Below, in pieces: positions 46,656-55,546 of a stretch of DNA of 64,000 bases; positions within the stretch are counted from its first letter, which is position 1, and each line of letters starts with the position of its first letter. Source of the stretch: Hydrogenophaga sp. (GTDB lineage Bacteria; Pseudomonadota; Gammaproteobacteria; Burkholderiales; Burkholderiaceae_C); assembly GCF_030373245.1 (NCBI RefSeq), contig NZ_JAUCZF010000004.1:124001-188000 (forward strand). The letters run 5' to 3'. The position numbers were made by a program, and so were the translations under genes. A model generated the notes under the pieces. The model was given only the letters and a program-made list of their open reading frames with translations. It searched no databases and was not told the origin of the DNA.

Positions 46656-47094
46656 TTCATCGGCACGTCCCGACCTGCTTGGCGCCATCGGCAGCGTGCT
46701 GCTGATCGTGGTGGGCGCAGCCGCGCTGTTTTACTCGGGTGAGTTTTCCGACCTGGGCGCGGTGTTCCCGCGGGCCATTGGCGGACTGCTCGTGGGTCTG
46801 GGCGTTCTGTACATCGTGCTGGTGGCGCTGGGCAAAACCCGCGCCAGTGGTTCCCTTGAAGGCTCTCATGGGCGGCGACTGGGTGTGGCGGCCGTCATGC
46901 TCGGCTGGGCCTTTGCGCTGCCAACCCTGGGCTTTCTGGCGAGCAGTGCAATCGCCTTTGCACTGTTGCTTGTGCTTGCGCAACACGACCGTTGGACACC
47001 ACGCACCGCGATGCTGTACAGCTCCGCCGGAGCGGTGGTGCTGGTGGGGCTCTACGTGCTTTTCAAAATGGTGCTGCAGGTTCCGCTGCCTTGA
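46648..47094 (+). CDS. Tripartite tricarboxylate transporter small permease (TctB-like)
   Basis: A membrane protein of 148 residues with four hydrophobic segments. The first helix is LLGAIGSVLLIVVGAAALFY, and the FPRAIGGLLVGLGVLYIVLV stretch is typical of TctB. It starts inside the end of tctA (eight-base overlap) and is 114 bases before slcC. It completes the transporter. Confidence 0.83.
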   Translation: MADSSARPDLLGAIGSVLLIVVGAAALFYSGEFSDLGAVFPRAIGGLLVGLGVLYIVLVALGKTRASGSLEGSHGRRLGVAAVMLGWAFALPTLGFLASSAIAFALLLVLAQHDRWTPRTAMLYSSAGAVVLVGLYVLFKMVLQVPLP

Positions 47095-47208
47095 CCTTTC
47101 GATTCCACCCGCCGCACGCTGATGCCGACGCGTCAAGCACGACAGCACTCGCTGGCCAGTGCGTTGTCCCCGGGTCATCATACTTCTTGAACTTGAAAGT
47201 TTTTCCCC

Positions 47209-48132
47209 ATGCACATCCTGATCTGTGAGTTCATGGACGAGCAGGCCGTCGACCGCCTGCGCGCATCGCACACGGTGGTCTACGAACCCGGCCTGGTCGA
47301 CGATGCGCCTGGCCTGCTGCAAAAAGCTGCTTTGGCCGATGCCCTGGTGGTGCGCAACCGCACCCAGGTGCGGGGTGCGCTGCTGGATGCCTTGGGGCGC
47401 TGCCGCATCGTGGCGCGCCTCGGTGTGGGACTGGACAACATCGACGTCGCCGCCTGCGAGGCGCGAGGCCTCGTGGTCATTCCGGCCACCGGTGCCAATG
47501 CCTTGAGCGTGGCCGAGTACGTCATTGCCACTGCCATGTTGCTGCTGCGCGGTGGATACGCCAGCACCGCTTCGGTGGCGGCCGGGCATTGGCCGCGTGC
47601 GGCTCTGTCTCAGGGGCGCGAGTTGGCGGGCAAGACGCTGGGGCTGGTGGGCATTGGCCACATTGGCCAGCTCACGGCGCGGCTTGCCAAAGCCATGGGC
47701 ATGCAGGTGATTGCCCACGATGCGTTCATGGCGGCGGACGCGCCCGTTTATGGACAGTCTGGTGTGCGTTGTGTCGACCTGGATGAGCTGGTGGTGCTTG
47801 CCGATGTGGTCAGCCTGCATGTGCCTCTGGTGGACAGCACGCGGGGACTGTTCGATGCCTCCCGATTGGGCCGGATGAAGTCGGGCGCGGTGCTGATCAA
47901 CACCGCTAGAGGCGGAGTGGTGGACGAGCTGGCGCTGGCCGCTGCGCTCAAGGGGGGCGCGCTCGGAGGCGCTGCGATCGATGTCTTCGAGACCGAGCCT
48001 TTGCCCGCATCGCCGCATTGGCAAGGCTGTCCGAACCTGGTGCTCACGCCCCATATCGCTGGTGTGACCTCGGAGTCCAACGAACGGGTGAGTCACCTCA
48101 TCGCCGACCAATTGCTCAAGGCACTCGCATGA
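47209..48132 (+). CDS. slcC: (S)-sulfolactate dehydrogenase, SerA-like 2-hydroxyacid dehydrogenase
   Basis: A D-isomer-specific 2-hydroxyacid dehydrogenase of 307 residues. The NAD motif is GLVGIGHIGQLTARL. The catalytic residues are Arg234 (NTARGGVVDE), Glu263 (VFETEPL) and His282 (LTPHIAG). SlcC in Chromohalobacter oxidises (S)-sulfolactate to sulfopyruvate (EC 1.1.1.310). The assignment rests on coupling to the ComC gene and SuyZ. It lacks the extra regulatory domain of biosynthetic SerA. The stop overlaps the comC start by four bases. Confidence 0.83.
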   Translation: MHILICEFMDEQAVDRLRASHTVVYEPGLVDDAPGLLQKAALADALVVRNRTQVRGALLDALGRCRIVARLGVGLDNIDVAACEARGLVVIPATGANALSVAEYVIATAMLLLRGGYASTASVAAGHWPRAALSQGRELAGKTLGLVGIGHIGQLTARLAKAMGMQVIAHDAFMAADAPVYGQSGVRCVDLDELVVLADVVSLHVPLVDSTRGLFDASRLGRMKSGAVLINTARGGVVDELALAAALKGGALGGAAIDVFETEPLPASPHWQGCPNLVLTPHIAGVTSESNERVSHLIADQLLKALA

Positions 48133-49139
48133 ACCTCTCTCTTGAAGACGCCCGCGCCTTGGTGACCTCTGCCCTGGAAGCCGCTGGCGCCAGTTCCCTG
48201 ATGGCGGCGAGTACCGCGCGTGCGCTGGTGCTGGCCGAGTCCCAGGGGCAGGGCGGTCATGGTCTCTCGCGGGTGACGCAGTACGCCACGCATCTGCGCA
48301 ACGGGCGCGTCAATGGCTCAGCCCAGGCCACGGTGGTCCGGCGCAAGGGCGGCGCGCTGCTGGTGGATGCGCAGGAAGGTCTGGCGTTTCCCGCTTGCGA
48401 CCTCGCCGTGAACGAAGCGGTGGCACTGGCACGCACTCAGGGCGTCGCGCTGGTAGGCATTATGAACAGCCACCATTGCGGTGTGGTGGTCGACCACCTT
48501 CGCGCGGTGGCCGATGCCGGCATGGTTGGCCTGGGCCTGAGCAATTCGCCCGCTGCGATGCCGGCGGCGGGTGGCAGGCATGCGATTTTCGGTACCAACC
48601 CCATCGCTGCCGTGTTTCCGCGCCGCGACGCAGACCCACTGCTGATTGACCTGAGCCTGTCCGAGGTGGCGCGCGGCAAGGTGATGTTGGCGGCCAAGAA
48701 GGGTGAGTCGATACCCGTCGGCTGGGCGCTTGATGCCCAGGGTCAGCCCACCACCGATCCCCAGGCCGCACTCGCGGGCTCCATGCTGCCGCTGGGTGCT
48801 GCCTCCAGCCCCAAGGGCGCGATGCTGGCACTGACGGTCGAGCTGCTGGTGACTGCCCTCATTGGCGCCAACTTTGGTTTCGAGGCAGACAGTTTTTTTG
48901 TCGATGAGGGCAACCGCCCGCACCTGGGCCAGCTCTTCATCGTGATCGACCCGGGCGCGCTGGCGGGTCAGAACGGCTACTTCGACCGCATCGAAGTGCT
49001 GCTGGGCGACATGCTGAGTGACGAGGGCGTGCGCCTGCCGGGGGCGCGGCGCGAGGTGGCGCGTCGGCGTGCCCAGGCGCAGGGGCTGGAGGTGGCGGAC
49101 GCCGTGGTGGCATTGCTCAGGGCGCTGGCCCATGGCTGA
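48129..49139 (+). CDS. comC: (R)-sulfolactate dehydrogenase, malate/L-lactate dehydrogenase family (ComC-like)
   Basis: An NAD(P)-dependent oxidoreductase of 336 residues in the Ldh_2/YiaK/ComC family. Family stretches are GHGLSRVTQYATHLRNGRVN, GIMNSHHCGVVVDHLRAVAD with the catalytic His, and GTNPIAAVFPRRDADPLLID. ComC reduces sulfopyruvate to (R)-sulfolactate (EC 1.1.1.338); with SlcC it converts the S-isomer so that SuyAB can act. The ATG overlaps the slcC stop (ATGA) and the gene overlaps the next one by eight bases, so all three are one operon. Confidence 0.83.
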   Translation: MNLSLEDARALVTSALEAAGASSLMAASTARALVLAESQGQGGHGLSRVTQYATHLRNGRVNGSAQATVVRRKGGALLVDAQEGLAFPACDLAVNEAVALARTQGVALVGIMNSHHCGVVVDHLRAVADAGMVGLGLSNSPAAMPAAGGRHAIFGTNPIAAVFPRRDADPLLIDLSLSEVARGKVMLAAKKGESIPVGWALDAQGQPTTDPQAALAGSMLPLGAASSPKGAMLALTVELLVTALIGANFGFEADSFFVDEGNRPHLGQLFIVIDPGALAGQNGYFDRIEVLLGDMLSDEGVRLPGARREVARRRAQAQGLEVADAVVALLRALAHG

Positions 49140-50205
49140 CACCAGCGACAAGGGCGCGGCAGCTTCAGCAACCAAGCGATCGGCCTGGCACCCGCTGCAC
49201 TGGGTGGCGCGCTCGCGCGTGCTGGCACCCGGGGTGCTGGTGTGCGGCGTCATTGCACTGGCCTCCACCTTCCTTTCCGAGCACTACGGCGGCCCGCAGC
49301 TGCTCTATGCCCTGCTGATCGGCCTGGCGTTTCACTTCATTCATGGCAACCCGCAGGCCAAACCCGGCATCGAGTTTTGTGGCCGCACGGTGCTGCGCGT
49401 GGGCGTGGCTTTGCTGGGGGTACGCATCACGCTCAACCAGGTGTCGCAACTGGGCGTGGAGGTGGCGGTGGTGATCCTGTTGGCGCTGGTGCTCACGATC
49501 TTCATGGGTGTCTGGTGGGCCAGGCTGCTGGGACGCACCCGCGAGGAGGGCATCCTCTCAGGCGGCTCGGTGGCCATTTGCGGCGCTTCGGCGGCACTTG
49601 CCATCTCAGCCGTGCTGCCGCAGACCAAGGCCAATGAGCGCTTCACCCTGCTGGCGGTGGTGGCGGTGACCGTGCTCTCCACGGTGGCCATGGTGCTCTA
49701 TCCGCTGCTGATTCAGGTCCTCGGCATGGCGGCCGGGCCGGCGGGCGTGTTTCTGGGCGGGACCATCCACGACGTGGCGCAGGTGGTGGCCGCGGGCATG
49801 ATGCTCGGCCCTGAAGCGGGCGACACCGCCACCGTGGTCAAGCTGTTTCGCGTGATGCTGCTGATGCCGGTGGTGATGGTGATTTCGCTGCTCTATCGGC
49901 GCCAGCAGCCGGCTGAGGGCAAGGACCTCAACATGCCCCTGATCCCAGGCTTTTTGCTGGCCTTTGTGGTGATGATGCTGCTCGCTTCATCCGGACTGGT
50001 CCCAGCGGTGGTGGTGCAGGGTGCCACCGACGCTTCGCGCGTGTGCCTGGTGCTGGCGATCGCGGCGGCTGGCATCAAGACCAGCATCGAAGAGCTGCTG
50101 CAGCTGGGCTGGAAACCGTTGATGCTGTTCGTCAGCGAGACGCTGTTCATCGGCCTGTTTGTGTTGCTGGCGGTGCTGGGTCTCGGTCTGGCTGGGGCCC
50201 GCTGA
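49132..50205 (+). CDS. suyZ: YeiH/UPF0324-family sulfite exporter (SuyZ-like)
   Basis: A membrane protein of 357 residues with about ten hydrophobic segments. The YeiH signature is present: FCGRTVLRVGVALLGVRITL, EGILSGGSVAICGASAALAI, and FLGGTIHDVAQVVAAGMMLG. YeiH relatives TauZ, CuyZ and SuyZ lie next to C-S lyases and are thought to export sulfite. The start lies inside the comC end, so it is translationally coupled. This is the last gene of the island; downstream is backbone on the other strand. Confidence 0.85.
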   Translation: MADTSDKGAAASATKRSAWHPLHWVARSRVLAPGVLVCGVIALASTFLSEHYGGPQLLYALLIGLAFHFIHGNPQAKPGIEFCGRTVLRVGVALLGVRITLNQVSQLGVEVAVVILLALVLTIFMGVWWARLLGRTREEGILSGGSVAICGASAALAISAVLPQTKANERFTLLAVVAVTVLSTVAMVLYPLLIQVLGMAAGPAGVFLGGTIHDVAQVVAAGMMLGPEAGDTATVVKLFRVMLLMPVVMVISLLYRRQQPAEGKDLNMPLIPGFLLAFVVMMLLASSGLVPAVVVQGATDASRVCLVLAIAAAGIKTSIEELLQLGWKPLMLFVSETLFIGLFVLLAVLGLGLAGAR

Positions 50206-50216
50206 CCCAGCCAGGG

Positions 50217-50675
50217 TCACTGGCTGATCTTGCGTGCCTCTTCAATCTGGTATTGGAAATAATGCTGCACACCAAAGGCCAGACTGCCCATGAAGGCGAT
50301 CGTGCCGAGCAGCAGGGCGAAAACCAGCGCAGCGATGGTCAGCCAGTTGGTGGCAGCGGCCTGCACTGAAGGGCGGCGGTTGGCGTTGAACCAGTCCGCC
50401 CATTTTTCTGGGTCGCTCAGGGCATAGACGATGGCGGCCAGGCAGCCCGCTGCGATGGAGCTGCCCAGAAACGGAATCAGCACCCAGGACAGCTTGTCGT
50501 CCTGGCCGTAGAGTCGCACCCGCTCCACGCCCCACCAACCCAGGCCTGCGGCAATGGCATGCAGCCACCCGATCCAGTCGTCCAGACCGCGCAGGTAGAA
50601 ACGGTGCAGTCCGAGGCTGCCGAACAGCGCAGCCAGCCACGCGGCCAGGGTCTTGTTGCGGGCCGCGCCACTCAT
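50217..50675 (-). CDS. TM2-domain membrane protein
   Basis: A protein of 152 residues. The TM2 motif is near the N-terminus (LAALFGSLGLHRFYLRGLDD), followed by a second helix region with WIGWLHAIAAGLGWWGVERV. A third hydrophobic region lies near residues 70-90 and a fourth near 115-140. The function of TM2 proteins is unknown. Its ATG overlaps the stop of the GNAT gene upstream on the same strand. Confidence 0.7.
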   Translation of the reverse strand: MSGAARNKTLAAWLAALFGSLGLHRFYLRGLDDWIGWLHAIAAGLGWWGVERVRLYGQDDKLSWVLIPFLGSSIAAGCLAAIVYALSDPEKWADWFNANRRPSVQAAATNWLTIAALVFALLLGTIAFMGSLAFGVQHYFQYQIEEARKISQ

Positions 50676-51202
50676 GGCAGAGCCTCCGGCGCCGTGCTGT
50701 CGCCAACCCCCAGGCTGCGCTGCATCAGCACAATGTCGAGCCAGCGATCAAACTTCCAACCGCAAGACGGAATGGTGCCGGCGACTTCAAAGCCCAGCGC
50801 TTTGTGCACGCCGATCGACCCCGCATTGGCTGAATCGCCAATGACGGCCATCACGCGTCTCACGCCGGCACGCTCCAGCGCGGCCATCAGCTCGGCGAGC
50901 AGGGCGCGGCCCAGCCCTTTGCCGGCTGCTTCGGGCGCCATGTAGATCGAGTCCTCGACCGAAAACCGGTAGGCGGGGCGGGGCTTGAACCAGTTGCCGT
51001 AAGCGAAGCCCACCACTGCCCCGTTGTCCTCGACCACCAGCCACGGCAGGCCTTTGGCCAGCACGTCAGCGCGCCGGGTGGTCATGTCGGCCTCGCTGGG
51101 CGGCGTGGTTTCGAAGGTGCCGGTGCCCTTAAGCACATGGTGGCCGTAGATACGGGTGATGGCGGCGAGGTCTTGCTCGTGGCTGGGGCGAATCAGAGGC
51201 AT
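50672..51202 (-). CDS. GNAT N-acetyltransferase, phosphinothricin-acetyltransferase-like
   Basis: An acetyltransferase of 176 residues. Matching stretches are IRPSHEQDLAAITRIYGHHV, TFETTPPSEADM, DSIYMAPEAAGKGLGRALLA (acetyl-CoA binding) and KALGFEVAGTIPSCGWKFDR. It resembles the Pat/YncA (MnaT) group that acetylates methionine sulfone or phosphinothricin. The native substrate is uncertain. It ends in a four-base overlap with the TM2 gene. Confidence 0.85.
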   Translation of the reverse strand: MPLIRPSHEQDLAAITRIYGHHVLKGTGTFETTPPSEADMTTRRADVLAKGLPWLVVEDNGAVVGFAYGNWFKPRPAYRFSVEDSIYMAPEAAGKGLGRALLAELMAALERAGVRRVMAVIGDSANAGSIGVHKALGFEVAGTIPSCGWKFDRWLDIVLMQRSLGVGDSTAPEALP

Positions 51203-51282
51203 GAGGACGGTGGTGTGATGTGGGCGGTGCAGTTGCTCTCGCCCAGGAGCGCTTCACTGGAGCTGGAGCGCTGGCGCAGGGC

Positions 51283-51288
51283 TATAAT
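51283..51288 (+). promoter_or_regulatory. -10 element of the rpsP operon promoter
   Basis: A perfect TATAAT in GGGCTATAATCGCGGG lies 140 bases upstream of rpsP. The -35 box is not clear. The position and the GC-rich start-point sequence are typical of Burkholderiales ribosomal promoters. A leader of about 130 bases would precede rpsP. Confidence 0.5.
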
Positions 51289-51427
51289 CGCGGGTTTTGT
51301 GGCGTTTCGCTGACCGGGTGGTCAGTCGTGTGTCTCAAGCGTTGCAATGAAACGGGTTGCGGTGGCCTAGGCCTCTACAACCCGGTGGGGTACCGATCTT
51401 GGTGCCTCTCCACCCGAAGGATAAATC

Positions 51428-51682
51428 ATGGTCGTCATCCGACTCTCTCGCGGCGGTGCAAAAGCCCGTCCGTTCTACAACATTGTGGTGGCCGACAAGC
51501 GCAACCGCCGTGACGGTCGCTTTATCGAGCGCATCGGTTTCTACAACCCGCTGGCCCGCGGTGGTGAAGAGCCGCTGCGCATCGCACTGGACCGCCTGAC
51601 CTACTGGACCGGCGTCGGTGCCGAGCCGTCGTCCACCGTGGCGCGTCTGGTCAAGCAACACGCCGCCAAGGCCGTGGCCTGA
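51428..51682 (+). CDS. rpsP: 30S ribosomal protein S16
   Basis: An 84-residue small-subunit protein. [20 protein letters not shown] and [17 protein letters not shown] segments (here [20 protein letters not shown]) are diagnostic. It is the first gene of the conserved rpsP-rimM-trmD-rplS operon, all of which is present and in order. Confidence 0.97.
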   Translation: MVVIRLSRGGAKARPFYNIVVADKRNRRDGRFIERIGFYNPLARGGEEPLRIALDRLTYWTGVGAEPSSTVARLVKQHAAKAVA

Positions 51683-51756
51683 GGTGGTTCCAGGCAGGTT
51701 GCGCCCGATCGGGATGCCCTGCCTGACCTGATCCTAAGACCTGCGTCCTTTCAGGC

Positions 51757-52347
51757 ATGTCGCTCAGCCCGTTCGAGCCGGCCCCGCTGCCGGACGATGC
51801 GATCGAGCTGGGGCGCATCCAGGACGCCTGGGGCATCAAGGGCTGGGTCCGCATCCAGCCGCACAGCGCCGACACCGAGGCGCTGATTGCTTCCTCCACC
51901 TGGTTTTTGCAGCCGCCCGAAGCCCGCTTCGCGCGCGGCTTTGACGCGTTTGCCGGCAGCGTTCGGGTGCAGGTGGCCGAGATCAAGCCGCACGCCGATG
52001 GGGCAGTGGCCCGCTTCGAGTCGGTCGACGACCGCAATACCGCCGAAGCCCTAAAAGGCGTGCGGATCTATCTGCCACGCAGTGCCTTTCCCAAGGCGCC
52101 CGAAGGTGAGTACTACTGGGTCGATCTGATCGGACTGGCGGTGTTCAACCGCGAGGGCAAACCGATGGGCGTGGTGCGCGACCTCATGCCCACCGGCCCC
52201 CATTCCGTGCTGGTGCTGGAGTTCAGCGACACCGTGGACGGCAAACCGCAACTGGCCGAACGCATGATTCCTTTTGTGGATGCGTATGTCGACTCGGTGG
52301 ATCTGCAGGCGCGCCGCATCACTGTCGACTGGCAAAGTGATTACTGA
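51757..52347 (+). CDS. rimM: 16S rRNA processing protein RimM
   Basis: A 196-residue ribosome maturation factor that binds S19 and helps 30S head assembly. The N-terminal RimM barrel begins LGRIQDAWGIKGWVRIQPHS, and the C-terminal PRC-like domain holds GEYYWVDLIGLAVFNREGKP. Length is close to usual. It follows rpsP by 74 bases and precedes trmD by 140 bases. Confidence 0.95.
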   Translation: MSLSPFEPAPLPDDAIELGRIQDAWGIKGWVRIQPHSADTEALIASSTWFLQPPEARFARGFDAFAGSVRVQVAEIKPHADGAVARFESVDDRNTAEALKGVRIYLPRSAFPKAPEGEYYWVDLIGLAVFNREGKPMGVVRDLMPTGPHSVLVLEFSDTVDGKPQLAERMIPFVDAYVDSVDLQARRITVDWQSDY

Positions 52348-52487
52348 CCGCCCACGCACGCGCTGCGCGGACCACCTCCGAACGGGTGAAGCTGGCCATC
52401 CGGCAATGCCGGATCGACGGCGCCCGGGTCTCGAGCGATCTGCCGGCCGCTTCACGCTCAACCTGGGCGCGCGCTAGGGGCCAGTCC

Positions 52488-53264
52488 ATGCGGTTCGACG
52501 TCATTTCCTTGTTCCCCGAACTGTTTGAGCCGTTTTTCACCCACGGCATCAATCGCCGCGCCTTTGAGTCTGGTCAGGTGGCGGTGAAGTTGTGGAACCC
52601 GCGCGATTTCGCTGAGGGAAACTACCGCCGGGTGGACGATCGGCCTTTTGGCGGCGGGCCGGGCATGGTGATGATGGCCGAGCCGCTGTGGCGCTGCCTG
52701 CAGGCGGTGCGCGCCGAACGCGCCGAGCCTTTGGAAGATCAGGCGCCGCTGGTGCTCTTTTCTCCTGTCGGTCCCCGCCTCGACCATGCCGGTGTGGTGG
52801 GCTGGTCGAACAGCACCGGGGCAGTGCTGCTCTGCGGTCGCTACGAGGGGGTGGACCAGCGCTTCATCGATGCCTGCGTGGACCAGCAGATCAGTCTGGG
52901 CGACTTCGTTCTATCAGGCGGTGAGATCGCTGCGATGGCCTTGCTGGATGCCGTGGCCCGACTCATGCCTGGTGTGCTAGGCGACGAGGGCAGCCACCAG
53001 CAGGACAGTTTCAACACGGCGCTGGATGGTCTGCTCGACAGCCCGCACCACACCCGTCCCGAAGTCTGGGAAGGGCCACACGGGCCGGTGCCCGTTCCCG
53101 AGGTGCTGCTGGGTGGTCATCACGAGCGCATCGCGCGCCACCGCCGCGAACAAAGCCTGGCCATCACCGCGCAATTCCGCCCAGACCTGCTGGACCATGC
53201 CCGCGCCCAAGGTCGGCTCACGCCCACCGATGAGGCTTTTCTGGCGCTTGGGAAAAAGCTATAA
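52488..53264 (+). CDS. trmD: tRNA (guanine-N1)-methyltransferase TrmD
   Basis: A SPOUT methyltransferase of 258 residues that makes m1G37 in tRNA. The N-terminus MRFDVISLFPELFEPFFTHG and the trefoil-knot region (LLCGRYEGVDQRFIDACVDQ, IGDFVLSGGE-type ISLGDFVLSGGEIAAMALLD) are diagnostic. The ATG at 52488 gives the family start. Upstream in-frame sequence back to 52386 is basic and unlike TrmD, so it was not included. Confidence 0.96.
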   Translation: MRFDVISLFPELFEPFFTHGINRRAFESGQVAVKLWNPRDFAEGNYRRVDDRPFGGGPGMVMMAEPLWRCLQAVRAERAEPLEDQAPLVLFSPVGPRLDHAGVVGWSNSTGAVLLCGRYEGVDQRFIDACVDQQISLGDFVLSGGEIAAMALLDAVARLMPGVLGDEGSHQQDSFNTALDGLLDSPHHTRPEVWEGPHGPVPVPEVLLGGHHERIARHRREQSLAITAQFRPDLLDHARAQGRLTPTDEAFLALGKKL

Positions 53265-53265
53265 T
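53260..53265 (+). promoter_or_regulatory. Possible -10 element for rplS
   Basis: A TATAAT overlaps the trmD stop codon, 140 bases upstream of the rplS start. The best -35 candidate (TTTTCT, 17 bases upstream) is poor. It could add an extra transcript for rplS. Confidence 0.3.
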
Positions 53266-53405
53266 GCAAAGCTTTTCGATCCTCTGACCGGCCGCCATGA
53301 CCGGGCCAGCCCGCAACCGGATGCCTCAGGCAGATGGCTGGACAGGGTTTTTGCCGGATTTGTGGCCTTTAGTGCAGCGCGGGCATGATCGTGAATCAGG
53401 AAACC

Positions 53406-53762
53406 ATGAACCTCATCCAGACCCTTGAGCAAGAAGAAATTGCTCGCCTCAACAAAGACATTCCGGTGTTTGCACCCGGTGACACCGTGATCGTGAGCGT
53501 GAACGTGGTCGAAGGCACGCGCAAGCGGATGCAGGCTTACGAAGGTGTTGTGATTGCCCGCCGCAACCGCGGCCTGAACTCCAGCTTCATCGTGCGCAAG
53601 ATCTCCAACGGCGAGGGTGTTGAGCGCACCTTCCCGCTGTACAGCCCGCGCATCGCCAAGATCGAGGTGAAGCGCCGTGGCGACGTGCGCCGCGCCAAGC
53701 TGTACTTCCTGCGCGAGCGCAGCGGCAAGTCGGCACGCATCAAGGAAAAGCTGGGCGCTTGA
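53406..53762 (+). CDS. rplS: 50S ribosomal protein L19
   Basis: A 118-residue large-subunit protein. [20 protein letters not shown] and the C-terminal [20 protein letters not shown] are diagnostic. The ATG at 53406 gives the conserved start; an in-frame ATG seven codons upstream (53385) is less likely. A terminator follows 24 bases after the stop. Confidence 0.97.
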   Translation: MNLIQTLEQEEIARLNKDIPVFAPGDTVIVSVNVVEGTRKRMQAYEGVVIARRNRGLNSSFIVRKISNGEGVERTFPLYSPRIAKIEVKRRGDVRRAKLYFLRERSGKSARIKEKLGA

Positions 53763-53786
53763 TCGCTCAGCCGATCCAGCGAAGAG

Positions 53787-53811
53787 GCCGCTCCCCTGAG
53801 CGGCTTTTTTT
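53787..53811 (+). terminator. Rho-independent terminator of the rpsP-rplS operon
   Basis: A seven-base stem (GCCGCTC with GAGCGGC), four-base loop CCCT and seven T residues. It ends the ribosomal operon. Confidence 0.9.
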
Positions 53812-53835
53812 CGTCCCGGCTATGCTTGCACCCCC

Positions 53836-54534
53836 ATGAGTGCTTCGCCTCCCCCGCTGTTTGACCCGCGCCAGGTGCCCGTCTTGCCACCACGCAGCGA
53901 CGAGCTTCGTGCGCGGGTGGATCCGCGCCGATTCACGCCAGCTGGGCTGCGCGAGCTGTTTACCGCACCGCCCGTCTGGGTGCCCGAGCTGTCTGAGGAG
54001 CGGCGTTTCGGCGAGCGCGCGCCGGCACAGGCTGCTGTTCTGCTGCCTCTCGTGATGCGCGAGCGGCCTACGTTGCTGTTGACGCAGCGCACGGCGCATT
54101 TGTCGACCCACTCGGGCCAGATCGCTTTGCCCGGTGGCAAGGTCGATGCAACCGATGCCGATGCCACGGCTGCCGCCCTGCGCGAAACGTTTGAAGAGAC
54201 GGGCCTGGCGCCCGATCGCATCGAGGTTCTGGGCTCTCTGCCCGTTTACGTCACTGGAACGGCTTTCCTCGTCACGCCGGTGGTGGCGCTGGTGCAGCCC
54301 GGGTTTGTGCTGCAGCCAAACCCGCACGAAGTGGATGACGTATTCGAGGTACCCCTGGATTTCCTGATGGACCCGAGCAACCATCGGCGCCACGCGGTCG
54401 AGTGGGCGGGTGCCGTGCGGGAGTGGTATTCCATGCCGTACAGCGACCCCTTTCCGGACGGTGGGCGCGAGCGCTTCATCTGGGGCGCCACTGCCGGCAT
54501 GTTGCGCAACTTCTACCGCCTGCTGATTGCCTGA
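53836..54534 (+). CDS. Nudix hydrolase, CoA pyrophosphatase type
   Basis: A protein of 232 residues. The Nudix box is GGKVDATDADATAAALRETF followed by EETGL, with an Asp in place of the usual first Glu. The preceding LLTQRTAHLSTHSGQIALPG is the UPF0035 motif of CoA-pyrophosphatases (NudL type), which cleave CoA to 4'-phosphopantetheine and 3',5'-ADP. It begins 25 bases after the rplS terminator and is followed by a CobD-family gene. Confidence 0.85.
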   Translation: MSASPPPLFDPRQVPVLPPRSDELRARVDPRRFTPAGLRELFTAPPVWVPELSEERRFGERAPAQAAVLLPLVMRERPTLLLTQRTAHLSTHSGQIALPGGKVDATDADATAAALRETFEETGLAPDRIEVLGSLPVYVTGTAFLVTPVVALVQPGFVLQPNPHEVDDVFEVPLDFLMDPSNHRRHAVEWAGAVREWYSMPYSDPFPDGGRERFIWGATAGMLRNFYRLLIA

Positions 54535-54575
54535 CCGCGCCTCGGCGCCCGGTGGCTCACCGCTATCATCGGTTC

Positions 54576-55508
54576 ATGGGCTTCTTCGCCATTCTCATCG
54601 CGCTCTTGCTGGAGCAGGCGCGCCCGCTGGCCTACGACAACGCAGCCCACTCGGCGCTGCGAGCCTGGGCGCGCGCAGTGCGGCGCAATCTTGATGCGGG
54701 GCACAGCTCGCATAGCTGGATCGCATGGGGACTGGCGGTCGGTGTGCCGACGCTGATCGCTGGCGGGGTGTACTGGGCGCTCTGGTCTTTCAGCACCATC
54801 CTGGCCTTTGTGTGGCTGGTCGGCGTGCTGTATGTGACGCTGGGTTTTCGCCAGTTCAGTCACCATTTCAGCCAGATCAGGGGAGCCCTGGATGTCGGCA
54901 ATGAGGCCGCCGCACGCGAGAAACTGGCCACCTGGCTGCGGGTGGAGGTCTCCAGCCTGCCACGTGCGGAGCTGCTGCGACAGGTGATTCAACACTCGGT
55001 GCTGTCGGCCCATCGACACGTGTTTGGTGTGCTGGTGAGTTTTGTTGTGTTCTGGCTGCTGGGCCTGGGACCTGCGGGGGCCATCTTCTACCGCATGGTG
55101 GAGTACCTCTCGCGCAACTGGCAGGCGCGTAGCGACAGCTCTCGCAGTCCGGCCCTGCAAAATGCGGCGGCCAAGGCCTGGGCGTGGGTAGACCACGTGC
55201 CGTCTCGCGCGACTGCGCTGGGGTTTGCGGTGGTGGGGAATTTCGAGGAATCGGTCGCCAGCTGGCGTAGCGACGCCGCCCTGTATGCGCCAGGCGGCGA
55301 TGGCGTGGTGCTGGCCGCCACCTCGGGCGCGCTGAACGTGCGGCTCGCACCACGCCCGCTGGGCTACGAGCTCGCCGACGCAGAAGACGGCGGGCGACCC
55401 GAGCCGCAGCTGGCCCACCTTGGCGGCGTTGTGGGGCTGGTGTGGCGGGCGGTGGTGCTGTGGATGCTGCTGCTGGCCTTGCTCAGTCTCGCGCGTTTGC
55501 CGATCTGA
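54576..55508 (+). CDS. CobD/CbiB family protein
   Basis: A membrane protein of 310 residues related to cobalamin biosynthesis CobD/CbiB and to AmpE. It has several hydrophobic segments (residues 1-15, 50-90, 150-180, 285-305) and the family stretch LAFVWLVGVLYVTLGFRQFS. In Comamonadaceae this gene occurs without the cob operon, so a direct cobalamin role is doubtful. It is 42 bases after the Nudix gene and converges on rsgA. Confidence 0.7.
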   Translation: MGFFAILIALLLEQARPLAYDNAAHSALRAWARAVRRNLDAGHSSHSWIAWGLAVGVPTLIAGGVYWALWSFSTILAFVWLVGVLYVTLGFRQFSHHFSQIRGALDVGNEAAAREKLATWLRVEVSSLPRAELLRQVIQHSVLSAHRHVFGVLVSFVVFWLLGLGPAGAIFYRMVEYLSRNWQARSDSSRSPALQNAAAKAWAWVDHVPSRATALGFAVVGNFEESVASWRSDAALYAPGGDGVVLAATSGALNVRLAPRPLGYELADAEDGGRPEPQLAHLGGVVGLVWRAVVLWMLLLALLSLARLPI

Positions 55509-55546
55509 TCGGGCGTACCCGTACGCGCCACGTCGATTCCCTTTCC

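Noticed and set aside
52386..52487. N-terminal extension of trmD by 34 codons
   Set aside because: The extension is basic and unlike TrmD. The family start is MRFDVISLFPE at 52488.
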